Shown piece by piece: positions 47,796 through 56,947 of a DNA stretch of 64,000 nucleotides. Under the pieces are notes generated by a model. The model ran no database searches. It was not told where the DNA came from and saw only the letters and a program-made list of their open reading frames with translations. Position 1 is the stretch's first letter. Every line of letters starts with the position of its first letter. The position numbers and the translations under genes are program-made. Where the stretch lies: assembly GCF_006352475.1 (NCBI RefSeq), contig NZ_VCMZ01000001.1:434001-498000 (forward strand), in the 5' to 3' direction. The DNA is from Acinetobacter pullicarnis. Lineage in GTDB: Bacteria > Pseudomonadota > Gammaproteobacteria > Pseudomonadales > Moraxellaceae.

Positions 47796-49025
47796 ATGCA
47801 AAAGCTTCCAACCACAACCTTGAGTCGTGCCACGCTGATGTTTCCATTGGCATTGGTTCTTTTTGAGTTTTCAGTTTATATCGGCAACGATTTAGTCCAA
47901 CCGGCAATGTTGGCAATTACCCGCGATTTTGGGGTGAGTAGTTCATGGGCACCTTCGTCCATGTCATTTTATTTATTGGGCGGGGTCTCCGTCGCGTGGC
48001 TATTGGGGCCACTGTCAGATCGTCTCGGTCGTAAACGGGTGTTATTGGCTGGAGTATTGTTCTTTGTACTCTGCTGTTTACTGATCTTATTCACCCAGAA
48101 TATCCAACAGTTTCTAGTACTGCGTTTCTTACAAGGCTTTGGTCTATCTGCGATTAGTGCTGTGGGCTATGCTGCAATTCAAGAAAGCTTTGAAGAGCGT
48201 GATGCAATTAAAGTCATGGCATTGATGGCCAATATTTCATTGCTTGCACCGCTGTTAGGTCCCATCTTTGGGGCTGCTTTGATTGATCATGTGTCATGGC
48301 ATTGGGGCTTTATTGCGATTGCATTGATGGCTGGGCTGAGTTGGTTTGGTCTAAAGTACAAAATGCCAACGCATCAAATCAGTTATACCAAACGCTCTTT
48401 TGGCACTGTTTTTGATGATTTCAAACAGGTTTACCGCAATAAACGTTTTTTGGCGCTGACCATGTCTTTGCCTTTGGTTTGCGGGCCGATCATGCTGTGG
48501 GTCGCATTATCCCCCATTATTTTGGTTGAAGAATTGGGCTTAAGCGGTTTTGAATATGGTCTGGCACAATTTCCGGTGTTAGGCGCCTTAATTCTAGGCA
48601 ATGTACTGCTGATGAAAATTATCGACAAATATCCATTGGGGAAAACCATCCTGATTGGTGTGCCGATGATGTTATTGGGTGGCGTGATTCTGCTGGTAGG
48701 AATGATTTGGCAAGACTATCTGCTGTTTTGTTTGTTGCTGGGCATGAGCCTCATGAGTTTTGGTGAAGGGATTAGCTTTTCAATACTATTCCGTTTTGCC
48801 CTGATGTCCTCTGAGGTTTCTAAAGGAACAGTCGCAGCCGCAGTCTCTATGCTGATGATGTCTATCGTCTTTATCATGATTGAGGCATCGCGGATCTTGT
48901 ATGCGCAATGGCATATCTGGTCGTATAGCTTGCTTTGCTTCGCCTTGGTGGCGATTTGGTTTGGTTTTCCAAGAAGTGCCATCAAACAACTGATGCAAGA
49001 ACGTAAGCAACAGGGTCAGTTTTAA
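47796..49025 (+). CDS. craA: CraA/MdfA-family multidrug efflux transporter
   Basis: 409 residues, the same length as Acinetobacter baumannii CraA, with twelve likely helices. The N-terminal sequence FPLALVLFEFSVYIGNDLVQ near residue 16 contains the membrane-embedded acidic residues characteristic of MdfA/CraA (Glu in FEFSVYIGNDL). GPLSDRLGRKRVLLAG near 69 is the MFS loop motif, and GEGISFSILFRFALMSSEVS near 323 is shared with CraA as recalled. CraA exports chloramphenicol and other drugs with protons and gives intrinsic chloramphenicol resistance in A. baumannii. Substrate range here is inferred. Confidence 0.88.
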   Translation: MQKLPTTTLSRATLMFPLALVLFEFSVYIGNDLVQPAMLAITRDFGVSSSWAPSSMSFYLLGGVSVAWLLGPLSDRLGRKRVLLAGVLFFVLCCLLILFTQNIQQFLVLRFLQGFGLSAISAVGYAAIQESFEERDAIKVMALMANISLLAPLLGPIFGAALIDHVSWHWGFIAIALMAGLSWFGLKYKMPTHQISYTKRSFGTVFDDFKQVYRNKRFLALTMSLPLVCGPIMLWVALSPIILVEELGLSGFEYGLAQFPVLGALILGNVLLMKIIDKYPLGKTILIGVPMMLLGGVILLVGMIWQDYLLFCLLLGMSLMSFGEGISFSILFRFALMSSEVSKGTVAAAVSMLMMSIVFIMIEASRILYAQWHIWSYSLLCFALVAIWFGFPRSAIKQLMQERKQQGQF

Positions 49026-49038
49026 ATATAAAAGAACA

Positions 49039-49076
49039 GGGAGGCCACACTTAACGGTGTTGAGCCTCCTATTTTA
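49039..49076 (+). terminator. Terminator after the craA-like gene
   Basis: GGAGGC (49040-49045) and GCCTCC (49064-49069) close a stem with a smaller inner CACAC/GTGTT pairing, followed by TATTTTAT. It lies 14 bases after the stop codon. Confidence 0.75.
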
Positions 49077-49371
49077 TATGACGCTACTACAATGATTTAA
49101 GGGATTGATTATTGACTGTGGAGCGGACATTCGTCGCTCTGGGTGCGTGCGGTATATATTTAAACTGTTAATATTTTTGGCTTTAATGTTGTAGTCGCGC
49201 AGTTTGGCTATCTCATTATATTTTTAGAATATAGAATAAAAAATACGATCAATGTCATAGATCAAACGTGTTTGAAATATAACTTAAGAAGAATTAAATT
49301 TTATGGGTCGAGACTTTTATGGGGATTCATCCTGTCACCCATTTTAGGACGACTCGTTTTCATAGAGTACC
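49077..49371. other. Noncoding region before the phosphatase gene
   Basis: About 295 bases with no credible open frame on either strand. It should hold the promoter of the downstream phosphatase gene; the sequence from 49200 to 49300 is AT rich. Nothing else recognisable. Confidence 0.35.
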
Positions 49372-50238
49372 ATGCTGATGTATAACCAAAGTTCGAGTGC
49401 TGAAATCAATAAACCCACCGCAATTACGCATCCAAAACCCCATATTATTCAACCTAATCTTGTACTTGCTGATACACCACGGTTAATTGCCGCTGACAAT
49501 TTTCGAGATATTGCGGGGGATAGCACTGCAAACAACTATGTAAATCGTGATGGACTTCGCTTACGTCGTGGTCTGATTTATCGGTCGAATTATTTACCGC
49601 TCCAAGATGCAGATCAACAGACCTTGCAAGACCTAGACATCAAAATGGTCTATGACTTAAGAACGATGGCAGAACGAAAAAAACAACCTGATTTACTCAG
49701 CCCAGCAATAGATATTGCGCTGATTAATATCATGGGCATAGATACGGTTTCCATTCCTAGGTTTCATATATCTGCTGATGCCATTGATTATATGACGCAA
49801 TTGGTGCGCAGTTTTATTATGCATCCTGAAGTGAGTTACCGCTTTGGGGTGGTGATTCGCGGCTTAATTTATAATTTAAATTCACAAGTTTTTCATTGTA
49901 CCGATGGAAAAGATCGTACTGGTTGGACCGCAGCGGTGATTCAAATGTTATTGGGTGTTGATGAGGAGGTGATTCGATCCGACTATTTATTAACCAATAC
50001 ATATACTGCAGAAAGAGTGCAAAAGAGCTATGCAGATGCAGTTAAAACATATGGGCAAAAAATTGCAGATGCCTATGCCCCGGTATTGAGGGTTCAAGAT
50101 GCATTTTTAGATGCTGAATTAACCGCGTTAAAAACCACTTTTGGCTCTATTGAGCAATATGCAAAACAGGCTTTGCTACTCAGTGATGCCGATATTGCAG
50201 CATTGAAGAAAAAAATGTTGGTGGGTTATTCGGTATAG
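49372..50238 (+). CDS. Tyrosine-specific/dual-specificity protein phosphatase (Y_phosphatase3 type)
   Basis: 288 residues. NFRDIAG near residue 43 and LRRGLIYRSNYL near 66 are the N-terminal signatures of this bacterial phosphatase group, and HCTDGKDRTGW near 178 is the CX5R catalytic loop with nucleophilic Cys and Arg. A DLRTMAERK stretch (usual DLR...E) is near 95. No signal peptide is seen. Relatives dephosphorylate phosphotyrosine or phosphoinositides. The ATG at 49378 is an alternative start. Transcribed alone. Confidence 0.88.
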   Translation: MLMYNQSSSAEINKPTAITHPKPHIIQPNLVLADTPRLIAADNFRDIAGDSTANNYVNRDGLRLRRGLIYRSNYLPLQDADQQTLQDLDIKMVYDLRTMAERKKQPDLLSPAIDIALINIMGIDTVSIPRFHISADAIDYMTQLVRSFIMHPEVSYRFGVVIRGLIYNLNSQVFHCTDGKDRTGWTAAVIQMLLGVDEEVIRSDYLLTNTYTAERVQKSYADAVKTYGQKIADAYAPVLRVQDAFLDAELTALKTTFGSIEQYAKQALLLSDADIAALKKKMLVGYSV

Positions 50239-50252
50239 CACCCAATTGATTT

Positions 50253-50301
50253 AATCCCTCAAACAGACTTGGAGATGAGGCTCAGGTATGTTTGAGGGAT
50301 T
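50253..50301. repeat. Perfect 13-bp stem-loop between converging genes
   Basis: AATCCCTCAAACA (50253-50265) and TGTTTGAGGGATT (50289-50301) are exact complements with a 23-base loop. It sits between the phosphatase and the converging YccS-type gene. No clear T run follows on either side, so it may be a bidirectional terminator of a weak type or a repetitive palindrome. Confidence 0.7.
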
Positions 50302-50359
50302 GGAAGAGAAGATTTTGAGGATAGCAAATCATATTGGTATTTTTCACAGATCTGCACCT

Positions 50360-52507
50360 TCACTGAATATCCAGAGCCAATAATTTATTTCTTAACTGTA
50401 AAAACTCAGGCAAGGTTTCTAGCAATAAACTAATCTGTTTAAGTGCCAATAATAAATCATCGGATAACGCCTCTTGCGCACTGAGTTGCTGAATTTCTGC
50501 TAATTTAAATTCAATTTGCGGCAAGTCTAAAGCCCGTTGTTCTAATAACACCGCATGCAATAACTGCTGGCACCACTGCATTAAATTGAGTAATTGCGGA
50601 TCTTGTACTTGCACACGATGGCTGCCGAGTGCCGAAATATAACTGAGTTGACTGTGGCTATAAACCAGATAGCGAAATGCCGTTTGAATTAAATCGGGAT
50701 TGGGATTGGGTTCAGTACTTAAACTGGAAATCATGCTCGATAATTCAGTTTGTGTATTGTGGGCAGAGCGCCGTGCTTGGCGATAGGTCACGCTGTTATC
50801 TCTCCCCGTTTGGTATTGGGCGATGACCAGATCAAAATAATCCAAACTGCTGTGCAGACTCTTTTTAATATGCTTAGAAATATTACGAAAGTTCCAGTCT
50901 GGCCAAATCACACTCACCGCAAACCATGCAATTAAACAGCCGAGTAAGGTATCGATAATCCGTGGCAAAATCACGCTATAACCGGCACCTTTTAAATTGA
51001 AAATCAGTAATACCATTAAGGTTGCCATGAGGGTGGCCATGGCATATTTTTTTGAGCGCAAATAGAAAAAAGCAACGCCAAAGACAATGGTCAATACGAG
51101 TTGTCCCTCAATACTGGGAACAAAATACAAAATCGGAATGCCCAGTAATACCCCCAACACTGTACCCAAGGTACGTCGTTTTAAACGGCTTTTAGTGGCG
51201 AAGTAGCTGATCTGACAAACAAATAAACTGGTGAGTAAGATCCAATAACCATGTTGTGCAAAAGGCAGCAGCGAAATAGCATAACCAACCGCAAAGACAA
51301 AACCAATGCGTACTGCATGACGAAATAGCGCAGATTGCGGGCTTAAATGCGGTTTGAGTTTAAGCCATAAATCCGTTGCGCCATGGATATCATCATCCAA
51401 TAGATTTAGGTCATCCAGTTGCGTTGAATACTGTGCGGCATAATGTTGCTGCTGCCCCACGCGACTGAATTGTTCATCAATGTTGCTTAAGTTTTTTAAA
51501 ATTAGCAGCAGATTTTTGACTTCTAAATTGGCTGGGTTGCGTGCGATCCAATCATGAATTGAAAGCTCAAGTTGTGCTAAAGCATAGGCTTGATCGGAAT
51601 CGATATGATAAGGGCGCTGCTGCACAATACAGTCAGCAAGCTGATTACAGGCCTTGGCCTTTAAACCTAAATTCTTTTGAATGCGATAAATTAAATCACT
51701 ACGACTAAATTGCCGATGTAGTTGTTCATAATGTAAATAGTTCGATGCGGCTTGCTCATGTAAGTCTTGGGCAAGGAAGTACAGGTTTAAATATTCAATG
51801 GTATCTTGATTGGCGCGTGAGGCTTTGAGCCGCGTCAGCAAGCTACGTTTGCTATTATTTAAGCTGATGACCACCTGACTATTTTGTAGCGATAAGGCAT
51901 AAAGCAATTGTTCAATATTATGGCTATTGTCGGGATCAAATAAGCGAGCCTTGGTTTTAAACAGTTCGGCAATCTGTGTAAAGCTTTGCGCCAGATTGTC
52001 TTGTACCGCTTGGGTGGGTTTGAGTAAATAAAAAATAATCGCCGTCAGGCCATACCACAGCGTGCCCATCACAAAATAACTGGGTTGTGTATACCAAGTG
52101 GCGTACTCACCTAAGCCAAACATGGTGTAAATCGACAGTAACACCGTACCAAATGAAATGCTGGCATAGCGTTGCCCAAGGGCGCCCATCAGCATAAAAG
52201 CAGCACTTGATAGCGATAAATATAAGATAAATAAAATTTTATGCGGGTAGAGAAAATCTAAGATACTGCTAACTGTAAAGAATAAGATGCAGACATAGCC
52301 CAAATTACGCAGTCGGATACTGAGTCGATCATCAGAGTCAGTCAGCGCTGTGGCAATGGCTCCAAGTGTGACGGGTACAATCAAATTTTCATGACCACTG
52401 AAGAATAATCCTAAGGTGGTTCCACTCAAAACAATGCACATTTGGCAGCAGTAAATCAGCACTGAATTTGATTTAACGTTTTGAAAGTATCCGAAGAAGT
52501 TATTCAC
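50360..52507 (-). CDS. YccS/YhfK-type FUSC-family inner-membrane protein
   Basis: 715 residues in the pattern of YccS: six hydrophobic segments in the N-terminal 160 residues, a long helical cytoplasmic section (about 170-390), a second block of membrane helices (about 395-530), and a C-terminal cytoplasmic region. The second block contains YWILLTSLFVCQISYFATKS near 424 and RTLGTVLGVLLGIPIL near 447, the conserved FUSC sequence. The family is related to aromatic acid efflux (AaeB) and fusaric acid resistance pumps, but YccS function is not established. Confidence 0.87.
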   Translation of the reverse strand: MNNFFGYFQNVKSNSVLIYCCQMCIVLSGTTLGLFFSGHENLIVPVTLGAIATALTDSDDRLSIRLRNLGYVCILFFTVSSILDFLYPHKILFILYLSLSSAAFMLMGALGQRYASISFGTVLLSIYTMFGLGEYATWYTQPSYFVMGTLWYGLTAIIFYLLKPTQAVQDNLAQSFTQIAELFKTKARLFDPDNSHNIEQLLYALSLQNSQVVISLNNSKRSLLTRLKASRANQDTIEYLNLYFLAQDLHEQAASNYLHYEQLHRQFSRSDLIYRIQKNLGLKAKACNQLADCIVQQRPYHIDSDQAYALAQLELSIHDWIARNPANLEVKNLLLILKNLSNIDEQFSRVGQQQHYAAQYSTQLDDLNLLDDDIHGATDLWLKLKPHLSPQSALFRHAVRIGFVFAVGYAISLLPFAQHGYWILLTSLFVCQISYFATKSRLKRRTLGTVLGVLLGIPILYFVPSIEGQLVLTIVFGVAFFYLRSKKYAMATLMATLMVLLIFNLKGAGYSVILPRIIDTLLGCLIAWFAVSVIWPDWNFRNISKHIKKSLHSSLDYFDLVIAQYQTGRDNSVTYRQARRSAHNTQTELSSMISSLSTEPNPNPDLIQTAFRYLVYSHSQLSYISALGSHRVQVQDPQLLNLMQWCQQLLHAVLLEQRALDLPQIEFKLAEIQQLSAQEALSDDLLLALKQISLLLETLPEFLQLRNKLLALDIQ

Positions 52508-52646
52508 AGTGGTTTCTCGGTTTTCAATGCGATAGCAGTAGACTGGTCGGATTCGATTTTACAGTCAACTGATTTTTGATGGGGAGATGAGGTTCTTATG
52601 GGTTTGAACGGTGAAAAATTGAGTGCATTATTTTGCGTGATGCAAT

Positions 52647-52672
52647 TGTGGATATCCATCGAGATATCCACA
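52647..52672. repeat. Perfect 10-bp hairpin downstream of sodC
   Basis: TGTGGATATC (52647-52656) and GATATCCACA (52663-52672) pair exactly with a six-base loop. It lies 34 bases past the sodC stop in the transcription direction and may act as its terminator, though there is no T run. Confidence 0.6.
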
Positions 52673-52705
52673 ACTGGCGCTTTAAAATCAACAGGAGCCG
52701 TTAAA

Positions 52706-53263
52706 TTATTGAATCACACCACAAGCAATACGATCACCGCCACCACCCAGTGGTTTTGGATAATCTGAATAGTTGTCACCACCAGCATGTACCATGATAG
52801 AACGGCCTTGTATGTCCGCGAGTTTTAGCCGTGGCGCAATCACAGTGGTACGTGCATTGCCATTCCCATCAACATTTAAGACCGGTAAGTCACCAAGGTG
52901 TCCGTCATTGGGCGTGCCGTGTTTAGCAACATTGTTGGGGTTGAAGTGACCACCAGCAGCCAAAGCAGCGCCCATTTTTCCGTCTTTTTCAGCAGGTGCA
53001 CATGAAGCATGCTCATGGATATGAAAGCCATGAAAGCCAGAAGGAAGATGGCTGAGTTTAGTTTGTATGGTCAGCCCTTGAGGGCTATCAAATAGCGTCA
53101 CTTCGCCAATATTTTGACCAATGCCTTGTGCTGTTACGGCATTTAAGTTCACAGTCTGTTTGGGTGTTTGTGGTGGTTTTTTAGCGAAAGCGGTACTGCA
53201 TCCAATTGCGCTAAAAAACAGGGTTGCAACCAATGTAGTTATTTTAAAAGCTTGAGTCGACAT
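52706..53263 (-). CDS. sodC: Periplasmic Cu,Zn superoxide dismutase
   Basis: About 185 residues from the ATG at 53263, which has GGAAG upstream; the longer frame from 53299 is unlikely. The N-terminus is a signal sequence ending near ...AIGCSTAFAKK, so it is either a lipoprotein or a cleaved periplasmic protein. Metal ligands are visible in GFHGFHIHEHASC near 72, AGGHFNPNNVAKHG near 103 and HLGDLP near 121; MVHAGGDNYSD near 153 and GGDRIACGVIQ at the end complete the family pattern, with the two disulphide cysteines. It converts periplasmic superoxide to peroxide. Confidence 0.95.
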   Translation of the reverse strand: MSTQAFKITTLVATLFFSAIGCSTAFAKKPPQTPKQTVNLNAVTAQGIGQNIGEVTLFDSPQGLTIQTKLSHLPSGFHGFHIHEHASCAPAEKDGKMGAALAAGGHFNPNNVAKHGTPNDGHLGDLPVLNVDGNGNARTTVIAPRLKLADIQGRSIMVHAGGDNYSDYPKPLGGGGDRIACGVIQ

Positions 53264-53373
53264 GCGAAACTTCCTAAATTTATTATGCAGATCAATCAAT
53301 TAAAGCAAAGCTAAGAATGGGGTACAAGCTTAACTTGCACTACTTTGTATGGTTTTTATTAACGCCCAATGAC

Positions 53374-54489
53374 TCAGTAGAGTGGTGGGGATTGATCGTC
53401 AATATCATGTGCCATTGTTGCATCGGGCAATAACGTTGCTTCAGGACTTTCATGTAGCCATTCACGCCAGATTGCCAAGAGAACGGCCAACAGCACGGGA
53501 CCAATAAACAAACCAACCAAACCAAAACTGGCAATTCCACCCAGTACACCAAACATAATCAGAATAAATGGAATCTGGGTCGCACCTGAAATAACCAAGG
53601 GACGAATTACATTGTCTGAGGTACTGACGATACAGATGCCCCAAACCATTACACCAATAGATTCAAGTGTTTGTCCTTGAGAAAATAGCCAGAGAGACAC
53701 CGCGCCATAAGCGAAAGGTGTGCCAAATGGAATTAAAGCAAAGATAAAGGTAATCAGGGTGAGTACCATTGGGTTGGGAACCCCTGCAACAAAATAGCTT
53801 AATCCAGCCAACAGGGCTTGAGCGACTGCAGTGAGACCAACGCCATAAACCACCGCACGTGTGGTGTCTGAAATGGTATCTAAATAGTGATGTACGCGCG
53901 GACCAACAATTTTTTCGAGGGCTTTACTGACTTGGTGCAGAATGACTTTTCCATCACGATAGAAAAAGAATAAAGTCATGATTACAAAGCCAAGTTTGAC
54001 CAGATTGCGACTGATTTCACTGGCCACGACTTTACCGTAGCTTAAATTGGCTTGAATCCAGGTATTCATAGTTTGGGTTAAGCTGCTTGGGTTGGCATTG
54101 ATTTCTTGCACAATACGCGCGATTTCTGGGCCAATCATGGGGAGGTTTAAGATAAAGTCGGGAATAGAGATATGACCTGAAATTAATTGACTATGTAAGT
54201 CGACATATAGATTTCGGCCTTCTTGTTGTAATAAAAAAACAGCAAAGATTAAGGGCAACCCGATCACTAAGGTCACCAAGCACATCATAATCGCGGCACC
54301 CAAACTACGACGATGTTCACCACAGCGCGCTTGAATATATTTATAAATGGGCCAGGTCATATACGTAATAATACTGGCCCAAAGAACGGGCACAATAAAA
54401 TACTTGAGAACGTCATAGCCTAAAAAAATCAGAATCAAGCATAGGCAAAATAACAATACACGTTGTAAGGATGGATTTAATTCTTGCAC
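53374..54489 (-). CDS. AI-2E/PerM-family membrane transporter
   Basis: 371 residues with about eight hydrophobic segments. The family element GLPLIFAVFLLQQEGRN is near residue 76 and the C-terminal helices contain FALIPFGTPFAYG near 240 and SDNVIRPLVISG near 291 (a D..I.P motif typical of the family). Members include E. coli TqsA, YdiK and PerM, with varied or unknown roles including AI-2 and cation transport. The start is GTG at 54489 with AGAAGAGA upstream. No clear operon partner. Confidence 0.88.
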   Translation of the reverse strand: MQELNPSLQRVLLFCLCLILIFLGYDVLKYFIVPVLWASIITYMTWPIYKYIQARCGEHRRSLGAAIMMCLVTLVIGLPLIFAVFLLQQEGRNLYVDLHSQLISGHISIPDFILNLPMIGPEIARIVQEINANPSSLTQTMNTWIQANLSYGKVVASEISRNLVKLGFVIMTLFFFYRDGKVILHQVSKALEKIVGPRVHHYLDTISDTTRAVVYGVGLTAVAQALLAGLSYFVAGVPNPMVLTLITFIFALIPFGTPFAYGAVSLWLFSQGQTLESIGVMVWGICIVSTSDNVIRPLVISGATQIPFILIMFGVLGGIASFGLVGLFIGPVLLAVLLAIWREWLHESPEATLLPDATMAHDIDDQSPPLY

Positions 54490-54641
54490 TCAGTTCTCTT
54501 CTTTAAATTAAAGGATCATGGTGGTTATTCAGATTGAAACGGAATAACCCAAAGTTTTTTGATTATTTACGATCGCTGTTTAAGGATGCTCCAGCTGCTC
54601 ATTAAACAACATGACTACGCAGCTTGTAGTGAATTTGGATA

Positions 54642-55286
54642 TTAAAACCAATCACTTGGATCATCTATTAAAGCATCAAGTGCAGGTTGCCATTGTTGTT
54701 GAATCGCTAAAAAATTCTTTTGATTTTTATCAAAAACGCTGAGCCCTTGCATTGCCAAAGAACCATAAGCGGAGCGCTCGGAAATCCATCCCACCGGCTG
54801 TTGTTCAATTTTTTCAAAAAACTGCTGAATATCTTTGGAGCTGGCACTGTTGGCTCTGACGCGATTGGCAATTAAATGGATATCAACTTTACCTTTACGA
54901 ATGCGTTTAATGTCATGAATGTGCTTTAAGAAGCGTCGGGTACTGTCGATATCAAAAAATGAGGGCTGTAATGGGGTCACAATGGCATGGCATTCACTGA
55001 TCAGTTGCTCCGCATGCTCACCGGTTAGGGCACCTGGTGCATCAATAATCAGATAGTCTAGGTTTTTAGGAACATCCCCAATTGATTTTTCTTGGCGCCA
55101 ATCTAGGCTCAGTATTGTTGGTGTTGAGTCTGGGCGTTGTTTTAACCACTGTAACGCCGATTTTTGATTATCGGCATCAGCGAGTGCGACAGTATAATTT
55201 TTATGTGCTAATGCTGACGCTAATGTGATCGCAGTGAGAGTTTTTCCGCAGCCGCCTTTCTGATTTGCAATAAGTATCGTCTTCAT
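54642..55286 (-). CDS. Orphan ParA/MinD-superfamily ATPase
   Basis: 214 residues, a small ParA. The deviant Walker A NQKGGCGKTLTAIT is near residue 8 with both lysines, and the Walker B region YLIIDAPG is near 80. There is no N-terminal DNA-binding extension and no parB next to it, so it is not the chromosomal parAB pair. It is divergent from a membrane-anchored nuclease-like gene. Small ParA proteins position plasmids, chemoreceptor arrays, carboxysomes and other cargo; the cargo here is unknown. Confidence 0.88.
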   Translation of the reverse strand: MKTILIANQKGGCGKTLTAITLASALAHKNYTVALADADNQKSALQWLKQRPDSTPTILSLDWRQEKSIGDVPKNLDYLIIDAPGALTGEHAEQLISECHAIVTPLQPSFFDIDSTRRFLKHIHDIKRIRKGKVDIHLIANRVRANSASSKDIQQFFEKIEQQPVGWISERSAYGSLAMQGLSVFDKNQKNFLAIQQQWQPALDALIDDPSDWF

Positions 55287-55416
55287 ATTTTGTATTACAT
55301 AAAGTCAATTAAGATTTGTTTCTAGCTTACCACCATTTTCCGTTGATTCATCGGGGCACGACAAAAGTTTGAGTGTTGTTTACACTGTGCTGAATTCTGT
55401 TGAGAGGGGGGAGGCG

Positions 55417-55887
55417 ATGTCAATTTGGGTGGCAATGTTTATTGGTGCTTGTTTGGGCATGATTGTGGCCACATTTTTGTTATCAGGAAGTCGGAGTGCA
55501 AGAACAAAAGCTGAATATGAACAGTATATTGCAGAGTTAGAGTTGGAACATCAACAGGCCTTAGTCAATGCACAGCGTCGCAGTGTCAATACCAGTCGTG
55601 CGGTACTCAAAGGCAAAATGGCTGAGCAACTTGCCCCACTTTTACCACAGTTTCGATACTTGCCCAGTGATGCTAAATTTTTAGGTGACCCAGTTGATTA
55701 TGTGGTCTTTGATGGATATACCGATTTTCGGGATGGGGATGGAACAGCTGAAGATATTGAAGTGGTTTTAATTGATATCAAAAGTGGTGGTGCACGCTTA
55801 AGCAAAGGTCAACAGGCGATTGCAGCGGCAGTTCAGGCTGGACGGGTGCGTTTTGAAACGGTTCACATTGATTTTAATGAAGAATAA
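55417..55887 (+). CDS. Membrane-anchored Holliday-junction-resolvase-like (PD-(D/E)XK fold) protein
   Basis: About 156 residues from the ATG at 55417, which has a very strong GGGGGGAGG ribosome-binding site; an in-frame GTG at 55369 is less likely. A hydrophobic helix (about residues 4-23) is followed by a charged coiled coil (about 28-60) and a compact domain with GDPVDYVVFDG near 90 and EVVLIDIKSGGARL near 115. The D...D-x-K spacing fits a PD-(D/E)XK nuclease, resembling the Endonuc_Holl family. Membrane attachment of such a domain is unusual. It is divergent from the orphan ParA gene. Confidence 0.8.
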   Translation: MSIWVAMFIGACLGMIVATFLLSGSRSARTKAEYEQYIAELELEHQQALVNAQRRSVNTSRAVLKGKMAEQLAPLLPQFRYLPSDAKFLGDPVDYVVFDGYTDFRDGDGTAEDIEVVLIDIKSGGARLSKGQQAIAAAVQAGRVRFETVHIDFNEE

Positions 55888-56019
55888 AAATTGAATGCGA
55901 TTAAACAGAATCATGACAAATCAATCACGAATCTAAACGGTATCGTTAGCGGAGATGGATTTTAATCTCTCATTCTGTACATAAGCTTGATACTTCAAGT
56001 GACATATGCAGGTATAGCA

Positions 56020-56088
56020 GCGTTTGAGCGTTTGAGCGTTTGAGCGTTTGAGCGTTTGAGCGTTTGAGTGTTTGAGTGTTTGAGCGTT
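56020..56088. repeat. Tandem octamer repeat GCGTTTGA
   Basis: Eight uninterrupted 8-base units (six GCGTTTGA, then two GTGTTTGA) and a partial ninth, at 56020-56088. The unit length is not a multiple of three. It lies between the nuclease-like gene and an exported-protein gene, about 90 bases before the latter's start, where length changes could alter promoter spacing. Confidence 0.95.
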
Positions 56089-56180
56089 AGCAGTGCAAGG
56101 TTGCACGAAACGATAGCGGCAAGTGGAATGACTGGCCTTGGTCGGGTAGGATGAAATCAGCGAAATTGTTGGGGGTGAGT

Positions 56181-56810
56181 ATGTTAAGAAATATGGTTTA
56201 TGCAGCACTAGTATGCAGTAGTGCATGGCAGGTTCAGGCAGCGAGCTTTGCGAAACAAGACCTACAACCGATCGCCAGTCGTCAAATCTCATTCGATCAA
56301 TCTGCGAGCAATCAGTCTGCTGAATTTAATATTGCCAAAGGTTTAGCACCGACCTTAAAGTCTCAGCAAATGTCTGTACTTGAACCTTTTGCAGGAGAGT
56401 TCCGGATTTTAGGTTCAAAAGAATATCACCAAGATGAACAGGCAAAATTCTCACCGATTGATTATGCCGTGACCCGTGGAATGTTTACTGAGCCGGAAAT
56501 CGCGCGGCAAATTTCGATCAATCAATATGATCGGTTTTTAAATTGGAAAATGGCGCGCCCACCGATCTCACCGCATCTTGCCACCCAATTGGTGAACAAT
56601 ATGCACATTATTCCAGGCAACCCAGAAATTGCTGAGCAAATCAAAAAAGTAAAACGGGGAGATTTGGTTCGCTTGCAAGGTGATCTGGTGCAAATTAATG
56701 ATAAAGACTTGGTTTGGAAATCTGCACTTGATTGGAATGGCGTTGGTGATGGGGCTTGCCGCTTAATTCGGGTCGATTCCATTCAATGGATCGAACGACA
56801 AAATATCTAA
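56181..56810 (+). CDS. Exported protein of unknown function
   Basis: About 209 residues from ATG 56181, which directly gives a signal peptide (MLRNMVYAALVCSSAWQVQA) and follows a GGGGGTGAG ribosome-binding site; an upstream ATG at 56151 would add ten residues. The mature protein contains no recognised domain by eye but has a central segment EFRILGSKEYHQDEQAKFSP near residue 82 and a C-terminus ending GDGACRLIRVDSIQWIE. It may be a periplasmic or outer-membrane-associated protein. The octamer repeat is upstream. Confidence 0.8.
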   Translation: MLRNMVYAALVCSSAWQVQAASFAKQDLQPIASRQISFDQSASNQSAEFNIAKGLAPTLKSQQMSVLEPFAGEFRILGSKEYHQDEQAKFSPIDYAVTRGMFTEPEIARQISINQYDRFLNWKMARPPISPHLATQLVNNMHIIPGNPEIAEQIKKVKRGDLVRLQGDLVQINDKDLVWKSALDWNGVGDGACRLIRVDSIQWIERQNI

Positions 56811-56845
56811 GTCTCAGTGCGCTGAAATGCCCTTATATATCGGCT

Positions 56846-56875
56846 AAAAAAAAGCCCTCTCCCAAAGGAGAAGGC
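56846..56875 (-). terminator. Terminator for the minus-strand lipoprotein gene
   Basis: On the minus strand GCCTTCTCC and GGAGAGGGC-like arms (56854-56875) form a hairpin followed by eight T (56846-56853). The palindrome resembles the repeats at 43901-44424, so it may be a repeat copy used as a terminator. Confidence 0.75.
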
Positions 56876-56947
56876 GGAGTAAAACGGTCTAGCATTTGTT
56901 ATGTATCATTTTTTACGCATATTAATTTATCAGTATTCTGCAATGTT

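Noticed and set aside
55933..56292. 119-residue minus-strand ORF with repeated QTLKHSNA-like residues
   Set aside because: It is the translation of the octamer tandem repeat and overlaps the start of the exported-protein gene; no ribosome-binding site or conserved content.
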